In this document: in pieces, positions 17,419-25,902 of the stretch | How the letters are laid out: the number at the start of each line of letters is the position of its first letter | How positions within the stretch are numbered: the stretch's first letter is position 1 | DNA from: Elusimicrobiota bacterium | GTDB taxonomy: Bacteria > Elusimicrobiota > Elusimicrobia > FEN-1173 | Direction of reading: 5' to 3' | Assembly: GCA_016706425.1 (NCBI GenBank) | Contig: JADJJR010000001.1 | Coordinates: 1,798,001-1,862,000, forward strand | DNA: 64,000 bases | Made by a program: the position numbers and the translations under genes | Notes under the pieces: generated by a model | Databases searched by the model: none | What the model saw: only the letters and a program-made list of their open reading frames with translations | What the model was told of the DNA's origin: nothing

Positions 17419-19455
17419 TCAATCAGTTCTCCGGATAAACGGGAGAGAAAAATAAAACGCCGCGCCTTGACCCGGTTCGCTTTCCACCCACACCTTGCCG
17501 CCAAAGGATTCAAGAGTTGTTTTCGCACTGTAAAGCCCCAACCCCGCCAAGCCGGACCGGTCCCCGCCCTGGGCCCCGGGCTCAAAAAGGCGGTTTTTCA
17601 ATTCCGCCGGGATCCCGGCCCCCGAGTCTTTCACCCACCCCAAAAACGTTTCGCCCTCCACCCGCCCGCCCAATTCCACCCGCCCCCCACGGGGGGTGTG
17701 CCGAAGGGCGTTCTCCAACAGATTGTCCAACAGCCGCCGCTCGATCAGCCCCTCCTCCCCACGCACGCCGCCGTGATCGACGAATCCCCCCACCGCCAGG
17801 TCCACGCCGGACTCACGAAACAGCGGGGCGTATTTTCCCTCCAATCGACGGTACATCGCCCCCATCGACACGATCCCCTCCGCCGCCGCCGTCTCCGGCC
17901 CCCCGTCCACCACCCGCCGCAAATTCCGGCCCACGAACTCCGCGTCCGCCTGAATCCGCCCCAGCGCCCGCCGCACGTCTTCCGGCAGCCGGTCGTCTTT
18001 CGAAATCTCCCTCAACCCGCGGAAACTTCCCTTCCCCCCAAACGGCCGAAGCAAATCGTGCGCCCAGGCTTCCTTCTCCGTTTCCGACCTGGAGCCGCTC
18101 AACAGCGTGTTCAACGTCAGCTCCGCCGACCGCGCCAACCCGTACAGCCCCGCCAGATCCACATCGTTGAGCATGTCCCGGCCCACCTTGGGCCCGAGGC
18201 AAAGGAACGCGTACACCGTCTCCCGATGCATGAGGGGGACCACGGCCACGGCGCCCAAGAATTTAAGCTCCTCCGCAAGCCCGGTCGAATCGCTATCGAA
18301 GCCCACCGAATCGGCCAAAATCATTTTCCCCTCCCGCCCCCGGGCCACAAGGGGACTGTCGGACGGGATCGATAAAAACACCCGTCGGGCCGGGTTCAAC
18401 CCCATTCCCGCCTTGACCAAATAGGATCGGTCCCCTTCTTCCCGGACGAGCACAAAACCTGTTTCGGGTTTGACCAAAGCGGAAGCCCCCTCCAAAAGCC
18501 GCTCGGCCCACGTGGCCAAATTTCCAGACAGCGCCACGTTTCTCTCTTGGCGCTCCAGGTTTCTCAACCCGTTGTATTTCCCCTGAAAAATGGGCAACCG
18601 ATCCACCAGCCCAATAAACCAAGGCGAAACGTTTTGAATGGCGAAGTATCCCGCCACAGGTGCCACTAAAGCAAGGGCCGCCGCCAAGGCTTCTCCCGAA
18701 AGCATCCACACCAACCCCGCTAAAGGCAAACCCAAACTGAAGCCCATCACCAAATAAACGAGGGTGTACCTCAGAGCCAGATTGATATCCATCATTCGAG
18801 AGCGGAGAATTATTACAGGAACGAGAGAAACATAAACAATCTCAAAGAAGTAGTAGATTTGCGGTACTTTCGGTGAAAACGTCGACAGAACATACAGTGT
18901 TCCTGCCAAAGCAGCAAATACAAAAGCAAAGAACATGTACTTTATTCGATTTCTTTGATCCCCTTCCGCTACCAACCACTGACGCCGAAGAGAAAAAAGG
19001 CTGTAAAACATTGTCGACAAGAAATGAATCGCGAATACCCAGTAAAAAGGCCCTGGTACTTCCATGAACCGCGGACGAACAACAATATCCTTAACAATCA
19101 ATGGTGTAAAAACCAGAGGCAACAGCGCGATGGTTATTAATGAGTGCAACCGAAGTACAAAGGAACTCACAAAAGAGGGGCCAACAAATTCCCAACAGAA
19201 CCTAAAAAACACCCCAATCAACAGAAAACCCCAGAAAAAAGAAACCCGATCAATCAGTAATGTAACTGAATGATTAGGGGCAAAAGTTGCAAAGACATCG
19301 CATAAATTCCAAAGCCCTAAAAACAGATTACACAATCCAAAAAATATCGAGGTGCGGCGCCCCCCACCCCGATAAAAGAGAAGGAAAGCAAATATAATGG
19401 AAGCCCCAGCCGAGACTCCAGCCATCACCAACCGGATGTTGTTCCATTCCATCAA
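17419..19455 (-). CDS. Membrane sensor histidine kinase, 8-TM + GAF-like + kinase (HK0)
   Basis: This 678-residue kinase has about eight membrane helices in residues 8-275, a GAF-like region (about 300-450), a histidine box with H466 in WAHDLLRPFGGKGSF, and a complete ATPase domain: N-box NLLENALRHTPRGG, G1 DSGAGIP, G2 GLAGLGLYSAK. The layout resembles the 7TM-HK/PrsK type. The same WAHDL..PF.KGSF signature occurs in the kinases at 27512-29962 and 31300-33763, so the three are paralogues. The response-regulator gene ends 27 bases upstream. The DNA of the membrane half is clearly AT-richer than that of the kinase half, suggesting a mosaic origin. Confidence 0.88.
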   Translation of the reverse strand: MMEWNNIRLVMAGVSAGASIIFAFLLFYRGGGRRTSIFFGLCNLFLGLWNLCDVFATFAPNHSVTLLIDRVSFFWGFLLIGVFFRFCWEFVGPSFVSSFVLRLHSLITIALLPLVFTPLIVKDIVVRPRFMEVPGPFYWVFAIHFLSTMFYSLFSLRRQWLVAEGDQRNRIKYMFFAFVFAALAGTLYVLSTFSPKVPQIYYFFEIVYVSLVPVIILRSRMMDINLALRYTLVYLVMGFSLGLPLAGLVWMLSGEALAAALALVAPVAGYFAIQNVSPWFIGLVDRLPIFQGKYNGLRNLERQERNVALSGNLATWAERLLEGASALVKPETGFVLVREEGDRSYLVKAGMGLNPARRVFLSIPSDSPLVARGREGKMILADSVGFDSDSTGLAEELKFLGAVAVVPLMHRETVYAFLCLGPKVGRDMLNDVDLAGLYGLARSAELTLNTLLSGSRSETEKEAWAHDLLRPFGGKGSFRGLREISKDDRLPEDVRRALGRIQADAEFVGRNLRRVVDGGPETAAAEGIVSMGAMYRRLEGKYAPLFRESGVDLAVGGFVDHGGVRGEEGLIERRLLDNLLENALRHTPRGGRVELGGRVEGETFLGWVKDSGAGIPAELKNRLFEPGAQGGDRSGLAGLGLYSAKTTLESFGGKVWVESEPGQGAAFYFSLPFIRRTD

Positions 19456-19482
19456 CTAATCCCCACAGCCGAATTAAAATCT

Positions 19483-19986
19483 TTAACCGATGTGTTTCAT
19501 CACTCGGTTGACCAAGTCAAGCACGGCAGCTTCGTATTTTTTCGGAAGGCCCGCGGGGGACGATTTCAGAACGTTCGCCACCGACATAATCAGCTGTTCC
19601 GGGACGGAAAAATCATTCCCCGGAAGTTTTTTCACCACCGTCAATTCATCCATCGCCTGAGTTATCGACAAGGTCGCCACATTTTCCCAATCCCGGGCAA
19701 GGTCCGACACCGTTTTCCCTCCCCAATGGGAAGTAAATGGCACCACGGGGACAGATCGCGTAGTTTCATCCATCCCCATTTTTCGGAACAACTGGGGCCC
19801 GCTAATGCCGGGCAGGCGGAAATCCAAAATCATCACGTCCGGCCGTTCTCCGTTTTCCAATCGCTCGAGGGCGGCCTCGGCCAGGCCAAAGACCTTCACC
19901 TGACATCCCAGCCTTGAAAAAACGACTTCCAACGTTTTTTGCATTTCCGCATTGTCTTCCACAACCCAAATTAGCGGGTTTTTCAT
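19483..19986 (-). CDS. Response regulator with extended receiver and no DNA-binding domain
   Basis: The ATG chosen has GAGAGGTGG just upstream. The 167-residue protein has a receiver domain with acidic pair VVEDN, phospho-acceptor D55 in MILDFRLPG, and PVVPFTS at the usual Ser/Thr position. The stretch between that strand and the Lys-containing strand (VVKKLPGNDF) is about 35 residues, much longer than in CheY. A helical tail of about 45 residues follows, with no helix-turn-helix or enzymatic output. The protein at 35440-35967 has the same architecture. It probably relays phosphate from HK0 by protein contact. Confidence 0.85.
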   Translation of the reverse strand: MKNPLIWVVEDNAEMQKTLEVVFSRLGCQVKVFGLAEAALERLENGERPDVMILDFRLPGISGPQLFRKMGMDETTRSVPVVPFTSHWGGKTVSDLARDWENVATLSITQAMDELTVVKKLPGNDFSVPEQLIMSVANVLKSSPAGLPKKYEAAVLDLVNRVMKHIG

Positions 19987-20031
19987 GGAACCACCTCTCA
20001 AGAAATTATTAATAAATCCTAGCTATAGAAA

Positions 20032-20037
20032 AGTATA
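20032..20037 (-). promoter_or_regulatory. Possible -10 box for the response regulator / HK0 / RND genes
   Basis: TATACT on the minus strand lies about 45 bases upstream of the response-regulator ATG. The best -35 at 17-base spacing (TTTTTG) is poor, so the assignment is weak. Confidence 0.3.
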
Positions 20038-20093
20038 CCTTAAGAATGCTTCCGCAAAAAAACGAATTATCCTCCCCCCACCCCTCGTCGGCG

Positions 20094-20122
20094 TTGACTA
20101 ATTATCGTTTTTGATGTATATT
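20094..20122 (+). promoter_or_regulatory. Sigma-70-type promoter of the toxin/immunity operon
   Basis: TTGACT and TATATT are separated by exactly 17 bases in AT-rich DNA. The predicted start is near 20129, giving a leader of about 75 bases before the ATG at 20205. It is the only good promoter seen for the coupled genes 20205-24793. Confidence 0.6.
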
Positions 20123-20204
20123 TATTATAATTAATAATACTAAAATATATTGTTCATTTTGCCCAACACGCTTCGCTCCCCAACACCGTTTAAAGGTCGA
20201 TCTG

Positions 20205-21131
20205 ATGGTGCGACACGTCAAGAAATTCCTCGCCGTGGGAACGGCGGCCTGCGCCGTCGCGGCGTTCGCGGCGCTTGGCCGAGGCACGCGCTTTTCCATG
20301 AATGAAAGCCGCCTTTCGCAAATCGAGTCCCTCGCCGAAAACCAAATCGACCTCGGCCTGTTGGCTCTGGAATTGGGCAAGGAATTTTCTCCCGCCATTG
20401 ATGTCGCGGCCTATGACTCCAAAATAAACGCCCTCGTGGCCGAGGCCCGCACCCGGACCATGGGCCTCGACACGCCGGAAGCCAGCGTCGGCGCGCTCAA
20501 CGACGCGCTCTTGCGACCCGGCCAATTCGCCCTCGACCGAGTGTCCGACACCCCCGAAATCCTCAAGCCCGCCTTTTTGAACCTTCTGCTCGATAAAAAG
20601 CTCGGCAATTGCGTCAATTTGGCGACTCTTTATTTGGCCGTGGCCCAGCGGCTCGGCTACCCCGTCCGCGCGGTCGCGGTGCCGGGCCACATCTTTGTCC
20701 GTTATACCCTCCCGGACAAACGGTATTGGAACATCGACCCCTCCCGCCAGGGGATCGCCCAGACCGACGCCCACTACATCGACAACTGCTCCGTCAGCGC
20801 CAAAGGCATGGCCGAGGCCGCTTACATGAGAACACTATCCCATCGGGAGTTCGCCGGGCTGCTGCTTTACAACAACGCCAAGGCTCATTTAAATCGGGGG
20901 GATTTTGACACAGCCATCGCCTACGGCGAATTCGCCGTCCGCCTCTATCCGGAATGCGCCGTCTGCTACGCAGGTCTCGCCGAGGCCTACACCAACAGCG
21001 CCATTTTGGCGAAAGGTCGGGATGGGCTCAAAGACTACGCAACCGGGCTGCAACACGCCCAACGCGCCGAGAGCCTCGGCCATGTGAGGCTCAGAGACAC
21101 CAAAGGCTGGCGGACGAGGGACGGCGGATGA
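20205..21131 (+). CDS. Transglutaminase-like (SirB1-type) protein with TPR tail
   Basis: The 308-residue protein has an N-terminal hydrophobic segment (about residues 7-24) that may export or anchor it. A transglutaminase-like fold follows with a Cys-His-Asp triad: C136 in LGNCVNLATLY, H162 in VPGHIFVRY, D178 in YWNIDPSRQG. This matches the SirB1/transglutaminase-like group, commonly without a known reaction. Residues about 215-300 form TPR-like helices (GDFDTAIAYGEFAVRLYPECAV). Its stop overlaps the next start as ATGA. Within the operon it could process or present the downstream putative toxins; that is inference. Confidence 0.78.
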   Translation: MVRHVKKFLAVGTAACAVAAFAALGRGTRFSMNESRLSQIESLAENQIDLGLLALELGKEFSPAIDVAAYDSKINALVAEARTRTMGLDTPEASVGALNDALLRPGQFALDRVSDTPEILKPAFLNLLLDKKLGNCVNLATLYLAVAQRLGYPVRAVAVPGHIFVRYTLPDKRYWNIDPSRQGIAQTDAHYIDNCSVSAKGMAEAAYMRTLSHREFAGLLLYNNAKAHLNRGDFDTAIAYGEFAVRLYPECAVCYAGLAEAYTNSAILAKGRDGLKDYATGLQHAQRAESLGHVRLRDTKGWRTRDGG

Positions 21132-22531
21132 TCCCGCGCACACTCGTCGTCATCGGCCTCTCCCTCTGCCTGTCCATGGGCGGCCACGGCCGCTCTTTCG
21201 AGCCCGCCGCCAAGTCAAACCGCCCCCGCTTTCCGGAATACCGCGAACCCATGTCCATGCCTGTGGACGGGCTTCTGCTCGACCGCTCCGTGGCGGCCAA
21301 ACCGGGCCGCCTCTCCCCCGCCGGGGACTGGGTGATGAACACGACCGCCCTGGGAGAATCCCTCTCCATCCCCGAAGCCAACGCCGTCGGCAAGCGGCTC
21401 TTGAAACGGTTGATGGACGCCCCCGACCGCGTGTCGTCTCCCTGGGAAACGGAGCAGGGCATGGGGTTCACCATCCAAAGCGCCGAACTGGGCGTCGAAG
21501 CCCACTTTCACGCCGGCCAGTTTCATTCGTTCTCGCTCTTAAACGACGGTGCCCCGGCCAACCTCTCTTCCATCGGCCATGTCGTCGCCCAAGGCCCGAC
21601 CGGAGCTCCCCCCACGCGGGCACAGTCGGAGGCCTATAAAACGGTTTATCTTGACGCGGTTTTGGACTCCCCCGGCCGGACGGACGCGCTCGTCCCCCTC
21701 GATGGGGAACCGATCCTCCGCGTGCGGTCGCCGGAGATGGGCGTCGACGTGGCCGTCAGCCCCTCCGGGAATATCATCCTCGTCCACGGGCCGGATCGCC
21801 CCGAGTTGGTCTTGCCCGTCCCCCGGAAGCTGGCCTTGGAGTTTAAAAGCCGTGTGTCGGGCGCACTGGAGTTCAAAGGCTCCTACAGCCGGGAGCGGCT
21901 CGGCCATCTAAAAGGCTTCGAGGCCGACGCCCCGGCCTTGGTCCAGAAGCAGGGCCTAACGATGGACGAGTTCGAGCGCTGGTTCGCCGAACCGGCAATC
22001 CTCGTGCCGCGCTCCGTCATCCCGAAACTGAAGGCCATCCGAGAAGCCGTCCCCATGCCCACCCCGGACACCCTTTTGCAAAAGGTGATCCCCTATGGGC
22101 AGGTGGAGAAATACCTTAGCGGGAAATATAGAGACATTGGAGGATTTATTCTTCGCGCCGAAGACGCTGTTGATCTAGGAGATTTCAGGAAAACGTACAA
22201 TTCCTTGAGGCTGGACTACGACGGCTCACAGTTCAATGACGTCAGCGATCAGTTCCTGGGAGTCATTCGGTTCAAGACACCCAACGTAGACAGAATTGAG
22301 ATCCCATATTCAAAAGAATTTGGTGGGGACCAAGTTAATGGTTACCCATTTACCGGAAATGGATTCATTGCGACCGGGAATGGGAAAATTAGGCCCGAGT
22401 TTTTTGTAAACCAAAAGGAGAGTTTGGAAATAAGCAATGGCGCCGAAATATTTATTTATGACCGATTCGGCAATGAAAGACTTTTAGGCCGCTATTGGAA
22501 AGACAAAAAAAAGTTTATGGAGATACGATGA
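21128..22531 (+). CDS. Putative secreted polymorphic toxin 1
   Basis: The ATG overlapping the upstream stop gives 467 residues with a signal peptide (MIPRTLVVIGLSLCLSMGGHG). Residues about 25-318 are almost identical to those of the protein at 23002-24402. Residues about 320-467 form a separate C-terminal domain containing GGFILRAED, LRLDYDGSQFND, GVIRFKT, NGYPFTGNGF and NGAEIFIYD. The early Arg, the TGNGF-type segment and the late Glu could fit an ADP-ribosyltransferase fold, but I do not recognise the family with certainty. The C-terminal domain DNA is AT-richer than the rest, and a small gene overlaps the stop as ATGA. This is the layout of a modular toxin with its immunity gene. The N-terminal delivery module is unknown to me. 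Confidence 0.6.
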   Translation: MIPRTLVVIGLSLCLSMGGHGRSFEPAAKSNRPRFPEYREPMSMPVDGLLLDRSVAAKPGRLSPAGDWVMNTTALGESLSIPEANAVGKRLLKRLMDAPDRVSSPWETEQGMGFTIQSAELGVEAHFHAGQFHSFSLLNDGAPANLSSIGHVVAQGPTGAPPTRAQSEAYKTVYLDAVLDSPGRTDALVPLDGEPILRVRSPEMGVDVAVSPSGNIILVHGPDRPELVLPVPRKLALEFKSRVSGALEFKGSYSRERLGHLKGFEADAPALVQKQGLTMDEFERWFAEPAILVPRSVIPKLKAIREAVPMPTPDTLLQKVIPYGQVEKYLSGKYRDIGGFILRAEDAVDLGDFRKTYNSLRLDYDGSQFNDVSDQFLGVIRFKTPNVDRIEIPYSKEFGGDQVNGYPFTGNGFIATGNGKIRPEFFVNQKESLEISNGAEIFIYDRFGNERLLGRYWKDKKKFMEIR

Positions 22532-22929
22532 AATATCGTCGTGGTCTTTTTGCTGTCTACCGTGGGAAGGAATACGAACTTGGGGTAGGCAAAGAGCATG
22601 AACTCACGCTTTACTCTGAAGATCCTATCGATTTGCAAATCGGCTTTAAACAGATCGACGAAAACACTTTTTCTCTCGAAGTCAAAAAAGAGGACCTTTC
22701 AAGCTATTATAGCGTTGGAACCCTCGCTTTATACAAAGGATTTGAATTTGGAATTAGAACCGTCGATGGAGAAAAGATCCTAATTTCATCCAGCGGTGAG
22801 AATTGGACTAGAAAATTCATTGAGGAATTGGGCCTGGAACAGGTTGACCTGCGCGTTTACGAAAAATGGGTCGACGAAAAAGACCTCGAAAAAGTCTGGG
22901 AAAAAAAATCTTCCATCCGCCTGCTGTGA
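22528..22929 (+). CDS. Putative immunity protein 1
   Basis: The ATG overlapping the toxin stop gives a 133-residue, soluble, acidic protein without a signal peptide. Motifs include YRGKEYELG, LTLYSEDPIDLQIGF, VKKEDLSS, YKGFEFGI and a C-terminal VDEKDLEKVWEKK. The gene at 24404-24793 encodes a diverged relative with the same order of motifs (FRGKEFRL, ELVSEDPVDLAIGF, KKEDLSN, YKGHRF). Small, AT-rich, cytoplasmic and coupled to the toxin gene, it fits an immunity protein that binds its own toxin. No family name is claimed. Confidence 0.6.
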   Translation: MKYRRGLFAVYRGKEYELGVGKEHELTLYSEDPIDLQIGFKQIDENTFSLEVKKEDLSSYYSVGTLALYKGFEFGIRTVDGEKILISSSGENWTRKFIEELGLEQVDLRVYEKWVDEKDLEKVWEKKSSIRLL

Positions 22930-22933
22930 TCCG

Positions 22934-23005
22934 ATGAAATATCGTCACGGCCTTTTAGCAGTCTACAGAGGGAAGGAATTCAAACTCGGTGTTGGCGAAG
23001 GATGA
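22934..23005 (+). pseudogene. N-terminal remnant of a third immunity gene
   Basis: A 23-codon frame starts MKYRHGLLAVYRGKEF, matching the N-terminus of immunity protein 1 (MKYRRGLFAVYRGKEY), and then ends abruptly. Its stop codon overlaps the ATG of toxin 2 as ATGA. It looks like the left piece of an immunity gene cut when the second toxin gene was inserted or recombined here. The remnant may still couple translation into toxin 2. Confidence 0.65.
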
Positions 23006-24402
23006 CCCGCCGCGCCCTCGCCATCCTCGGCCTCTCCCTCTGCCTGTCCATGGGCGGCCACGGCCGCTCTTTCGAGCCCGCCGCCAAGTCAAACCGCCCC
23101 CGCTTTCCGGAATACCGCGAACCCATGTCCATGCCTGTGGACGGGCTTCTGCTCGACCGCTCCGTGGCGGCCAAACCGGGCCGCCTCTCCCCCGCCGGGG
23201 ACTGGGTGATGAACACGACCGCCCTGGGGGAGTCCCTCACCCTCCGCGAAGCCAACGCCGTCGGCAAGCGGCTCTTGAAACGGTTGATGGACGCCCCCGA
23301 CCGCGTGTCCACCCCCTGGAAAACGGACCAGGGCATGGGGTTCACCATCCAAAGCGCCGAATTGGGCGTCGAAGCCCACTTTCACGCCGGCCAGTTTCAT
23401 TCGTTCTCGCTCTTAAACGACGGTGCCCCGGCCAATTTCTCCACCATCGGCCATCTCGTCGCCCAAGGCCCGACCGGCGCGCCCCCCACGCGAGCGCAGT
23501 CGGAGGCCTATAAATCGGTTTACCTCGACGCCGTCCTGGACTCCCCCGGCCGCATGGACACCCTCTCCACCCTGGATGGGGAACCGATCCTCCGCGTGCG
23601 GTCGCCGGAGATGGGCGTCGACGCCGACATTAGCCCCTCCGGGAATATCATCCTCGTCCACGGGCCGGAACGTCCCGAGATGGTCTTGCCCGTCCCCCGG
23701 CAGCTGGCCTTGGAGTTTAAAAGCCGTGTGTCGGGCGCTCTGGAGTTCAAAGGCTCCTACAGCCGGGAGCGGCTCGGCCATCTAAAAGGCTTCGAGGCCG
23801 ACGCCCCGGCCTTGGTCCAGAAGCAGGGCCTAACGATGGACGAGTTCGAGCGCTGGTTCGCCGAACCGGCAATCCTCGTGCCGCGCTCCGTCATCCCCAA
23901 ACTAAAAGCCATCCGCGAGGCCGTCCCCATGCCGACAAAGGACACCCTCCTCCAAAAAGTCATACCCTATGGACAGGTGGAGAAATATTTAAATGGGGAC
24001 TTTACACGAATCAAGGGATTTGTGATGCGCGCTGAAGATGTCATTGATTTAACGGATTTCAGGAAAACGTACAATTCATTGCGGTTGGACTACGACGGGT
24101 CCCAATTTAACGACGTCAGCGATCGATACCTTGGGGTTATCCGATTTAAGACACCCAGCGTCGACAAAATTGAGGTCCCGTTTTCAAAAGAGTTCGGCGG
24201 GAACCACATCAATGGCTATCCATTTACTGGAAATGGATTCGTTTCAACGGGGAATGGAAAAATTCGGCCCGAGTTTAAAATCATCGGAAAGGATGGCGCG
24301 CGAATTATGAATGGGGCTGAGCTCTACATTATTGATCGTGCCGGCAATGAACAACTAGACGCTGTTTTTGATGTCAATAAATCTAAATTCATCAGGCGCT
24401 GA
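23002..24402 (+). CDS. Putative secreted polymorphic toxin 2
   Basis: This 466-residue protein is the paralogue of the one at 21128-22531. Signal peptide (MTRRALAILGLSLCLSMGG) and residues to about 318 are near-identical, with long stretches of identical DNA. The C-terminal domain keeps the key blocks (KGFVMRAED, LRLDYDGSQFND, NGYPFTGNGF, NGAELYIID) but differs at many positions, and its codons become AT-richer. The cognate immunity gene starts one base after the stop. High N-terminal identity with a diverging C-terminus is expected when a delivery module is homogenised while the toxin tip co-evolves with immunity. Toxic activity is inferred. Confidence 0.6.
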   Translation: MTRRALAILGLSLCLSMGGHGRSFEPAAKSNRPRFPEYREPMSMPVDGLLLDRSVAAKPGRLSPAGDWVMNTTALGESLTLREANAVGKRLLKRLMDAPDRVSTPWKTDQGMGFTIQSAELGVEAHFHAGQFHSFSLLNDGAPANFSTIGHLVAQGPTGAPPTRAQSEAYKSVYLDAVLDSPGRMDTLSTLDGEPILRVRSPEMGVDADISPSGNIILVHGPERPEMVLPVPRQLALEFKSRVSGALEFKGSYSRERLGHLKGFEADAPALVQKQGLTMDEFERWFAEPAILVPRSVIPKLKAIREAVPMPTKDTLLQKVIPYGQVEKYLNGDFTRIKGFVMRAEDVIDLTDFRKTYNSLRLDYDGSQFNDVSDRYLGVIRFKTPSVDKIEVPFSKEFGGNHINGYPFTGNGFVSTGNGKIRPEFKIIGKDGARIMNGAELYIIDRAGNEQLDAVFDVNKSKFIRR

Positions 24403-24403
24403 A

Positions 24404-24793
24404 ATGAAGCTAAGGAATGACTATTACGCAACATTTCGGGGCAAGGAATTTCGATTAGTGTATTTGAATGATGGGGGTTTGGAACTTGTGTCTGAGGACC
24501 CGGTTGACTTGGCAATCGGGTTTTCAAAACATTCGGAGGGGATTTTTACACTTAAGGCAAAAAAAGAAGACCTCTCAAATCCCCGAGAAATCAGCACTTA
24601 CGCGAAATACAAAGGTCATCGTTTTTTTGTTGAGTCATCAAAGGCAGACTCAGCAATTTTGGTCACGGAATGTAGTCCTGCACTCGCGGACCAATTGGGT
24701 TTAGAACAAATGGAGCGCGACATCTTTTATAAAAAAGTCCTAATCTCCGAAATTAGCGATGTTTGGGAAGAGTCAAGACAATTTAAATTATGA
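24404..24793 (+). CDS. Putative immunity protein 2
   Basis: The ATG lies one base after the toxin 2 stop; an in-frame TTG further up is less likely. The 129-residue soluble protein shares motif order with immunity protein 1 (FRGKEF, SEDPVDLAIGF, KKEDLS, YKGHRF, ISDVWEES) but is clearly diverged, parallel to the divergence of the toxin C-terminal domains. It is AT-rich and has no signal peptide, fitting a cytoplasmic protector. Confidence 0.58.
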   Translation: MKLRNDYYATFRGKEFRLVYLNDGGLELVSEDPVDLAIGFSKHSEGIFTLKAKKEDLSNPREISTYAKYKGHRFFVESSKADSAILVTECSPALADQLGLEQMERDIFYKKVLISEISDVWEESRQFKL

Positions 24794-24809
24794 TTCTTTT
24801 ACTCTGGCG

Positions 24810-25613
24810 ATGAATTTTAATCGTTTTTCCCCGACCTCAATCAAGGCCAAACCCCGCAAGATCCAACGTTACGGCTGGATCCCCGACCTGCCGGATGACC
24901 GGGATTATCGATACGCGGCCCCGCGCATCACGTTGCCCCAAAAAGTTGATTTGCGCAAAAAATGTCCCGCCGTCTACGACCAGGGCGACCTGGGCAGTTG
25001 CACCGCCAACGCCATCGGAGCGGCCCATCAGTTCGGCCAGATCAAACAAAAAGTGAAACGGGACTTTGTTCCCTCCCGCCTGTTCATCTATTACAACGAG
25101 CGGGTGATCATCGGCACGGTGAACGAGGATTCCGGCGCCATGATTCGCGATGGCATCAAAACGGTGGTCAAACAGGGGGTATGCCCGGAACGGGACTGGC
25201 CCTACCTCATTAAAAAGTTCACAAAAAAACCGCCGGAACGCTGTTACACCAGAGCCCTTAATCACCAGGTGGTCTCATACCGACGAATCAGCCACAGCTT
25301 AAAACAAATGCAAGGCTGTCTGGCCAGCGGATATCCCTTCGTGTTCGGTTTCTCCGTCTATGAATCATTTGAGTCTGAGGAAGTGGCCAAAACCGGCGTT
25401 GTCCCGATGCCGCAAAAAGAGGAATCCATGATCGGCGGCCACGCGGTGCTGGCGGTGGGGTATGACAACGCCAAAAAGGCGTTCATTGTCCGAAACTCCT
25501 GGGGGCCCGGCTGGGGAGACAAAGGCCACTGCCACATGCCCTACGACTACCTCACCAACGTCGACTTGGCAGACGACCTTTGGACCATCCGAATGGTGGA
25601 GACTGAAGAGTGA
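24810..25613 (+). CDS. Papain-like C1 family cysteine peptidase
   Basis: With the ATG at 24810 the protein has 267 residues; an upstream in-frame ATG at 24759 would overlap the immunity gene and cannot be excluded. Catalytic elements of papain-type peptidases are complete: Q58 in YDQGDLG, C64 in GSCTANA, H211 in GGHAVLAVGYD and N229 in RNSWGPGWGDKG. The N-terminal GWIPDLPDDRDY motif is usual in short bacterial C1 proteins without a long propeptide. No signal peptide is visible. It follows the toxin/immunity genes by 16 bases and may share their transcript; a role in toxin maturation or as an effector itself is possible but unproven. Confidence 0.85.
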   Translation: MNFNRFSPTSIKAKPRKIQRYGWIPDLPDDRDYRYAAPRITLPQKVDLRKKCPAVYDQGDLGSCTANAIGAAHQFGQIKQKVKRDFVPSRLFIYYNERVIIGTVNEDSGAMIRDGIKTVVKQGVCPERDWPYLIKKFTKKPPERCYTRALNHQVVSYRRISHSLKQMQGCLASGYPFVFGFSVYESFESEEVAKTGVVPMPQKEESMIGGHAVLAVGYDNAKKAFIVRNSWGPGWGDKGHCHMPYDYLTNVDLADDLWTIRMVETEE

Positions 25614-25812
25614 CCTTTGATGGCCTTTCCGTTTTAGCCCTTTTATTGAAATATCCCTTTTTGCGGGCCACCTGCGCGACGTGCGCCCTGATGGGCGTTT
25701 ACCCCTCTTCAACACGCGGGGAAAGCCAGAGAGAATTGGTTGAACCAGTTACCCGTCCCCGCCACCTAGTCCGGCAGACAGAATTCCACCGCTAGTGTCC
25801 GGAAAGCAATGA

Positions 25813-25841
25813 TTGACCTGGGAAAGAAGTGCGAGTAGAAT
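25813..25841 (+). promoter_or_regulatory. Sigma-70-type promoter of the first PilZ-oxoamine synthase / kinase unit
   Basis: TTGACC and TAGAAT are spaced by 17 bases. A start near 25848 gives a leader of about 55 bases and rules out an upstream in-frame start at 25813, which would lie inside the promoter. The rest of the 289-base gap after the peptidase gene shows no convincing gene. Confidence 0.6.
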
Positions 25842-25902
25842 CTTATCGTCCGACCATATGGCGCGCACAGTTAAAGCAATGGTGCCGCCCCGAGGGGTGT
25901 TC

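Noticed and set aside
25610..25795. A 61-codon frame after the papain-like peptidase.
   Set aside because: It overlaps the peptidase stop without a good ribosome site, its composition is unremarkable and no homology is recognised.
25813..25902. Longer N-terminus for the first PilZ-oxoamine synthase.
   Set aside because: These codons lie on the -35/-10 pair at 25813-25841, and GAGGGGTG is placed before the later ATG.
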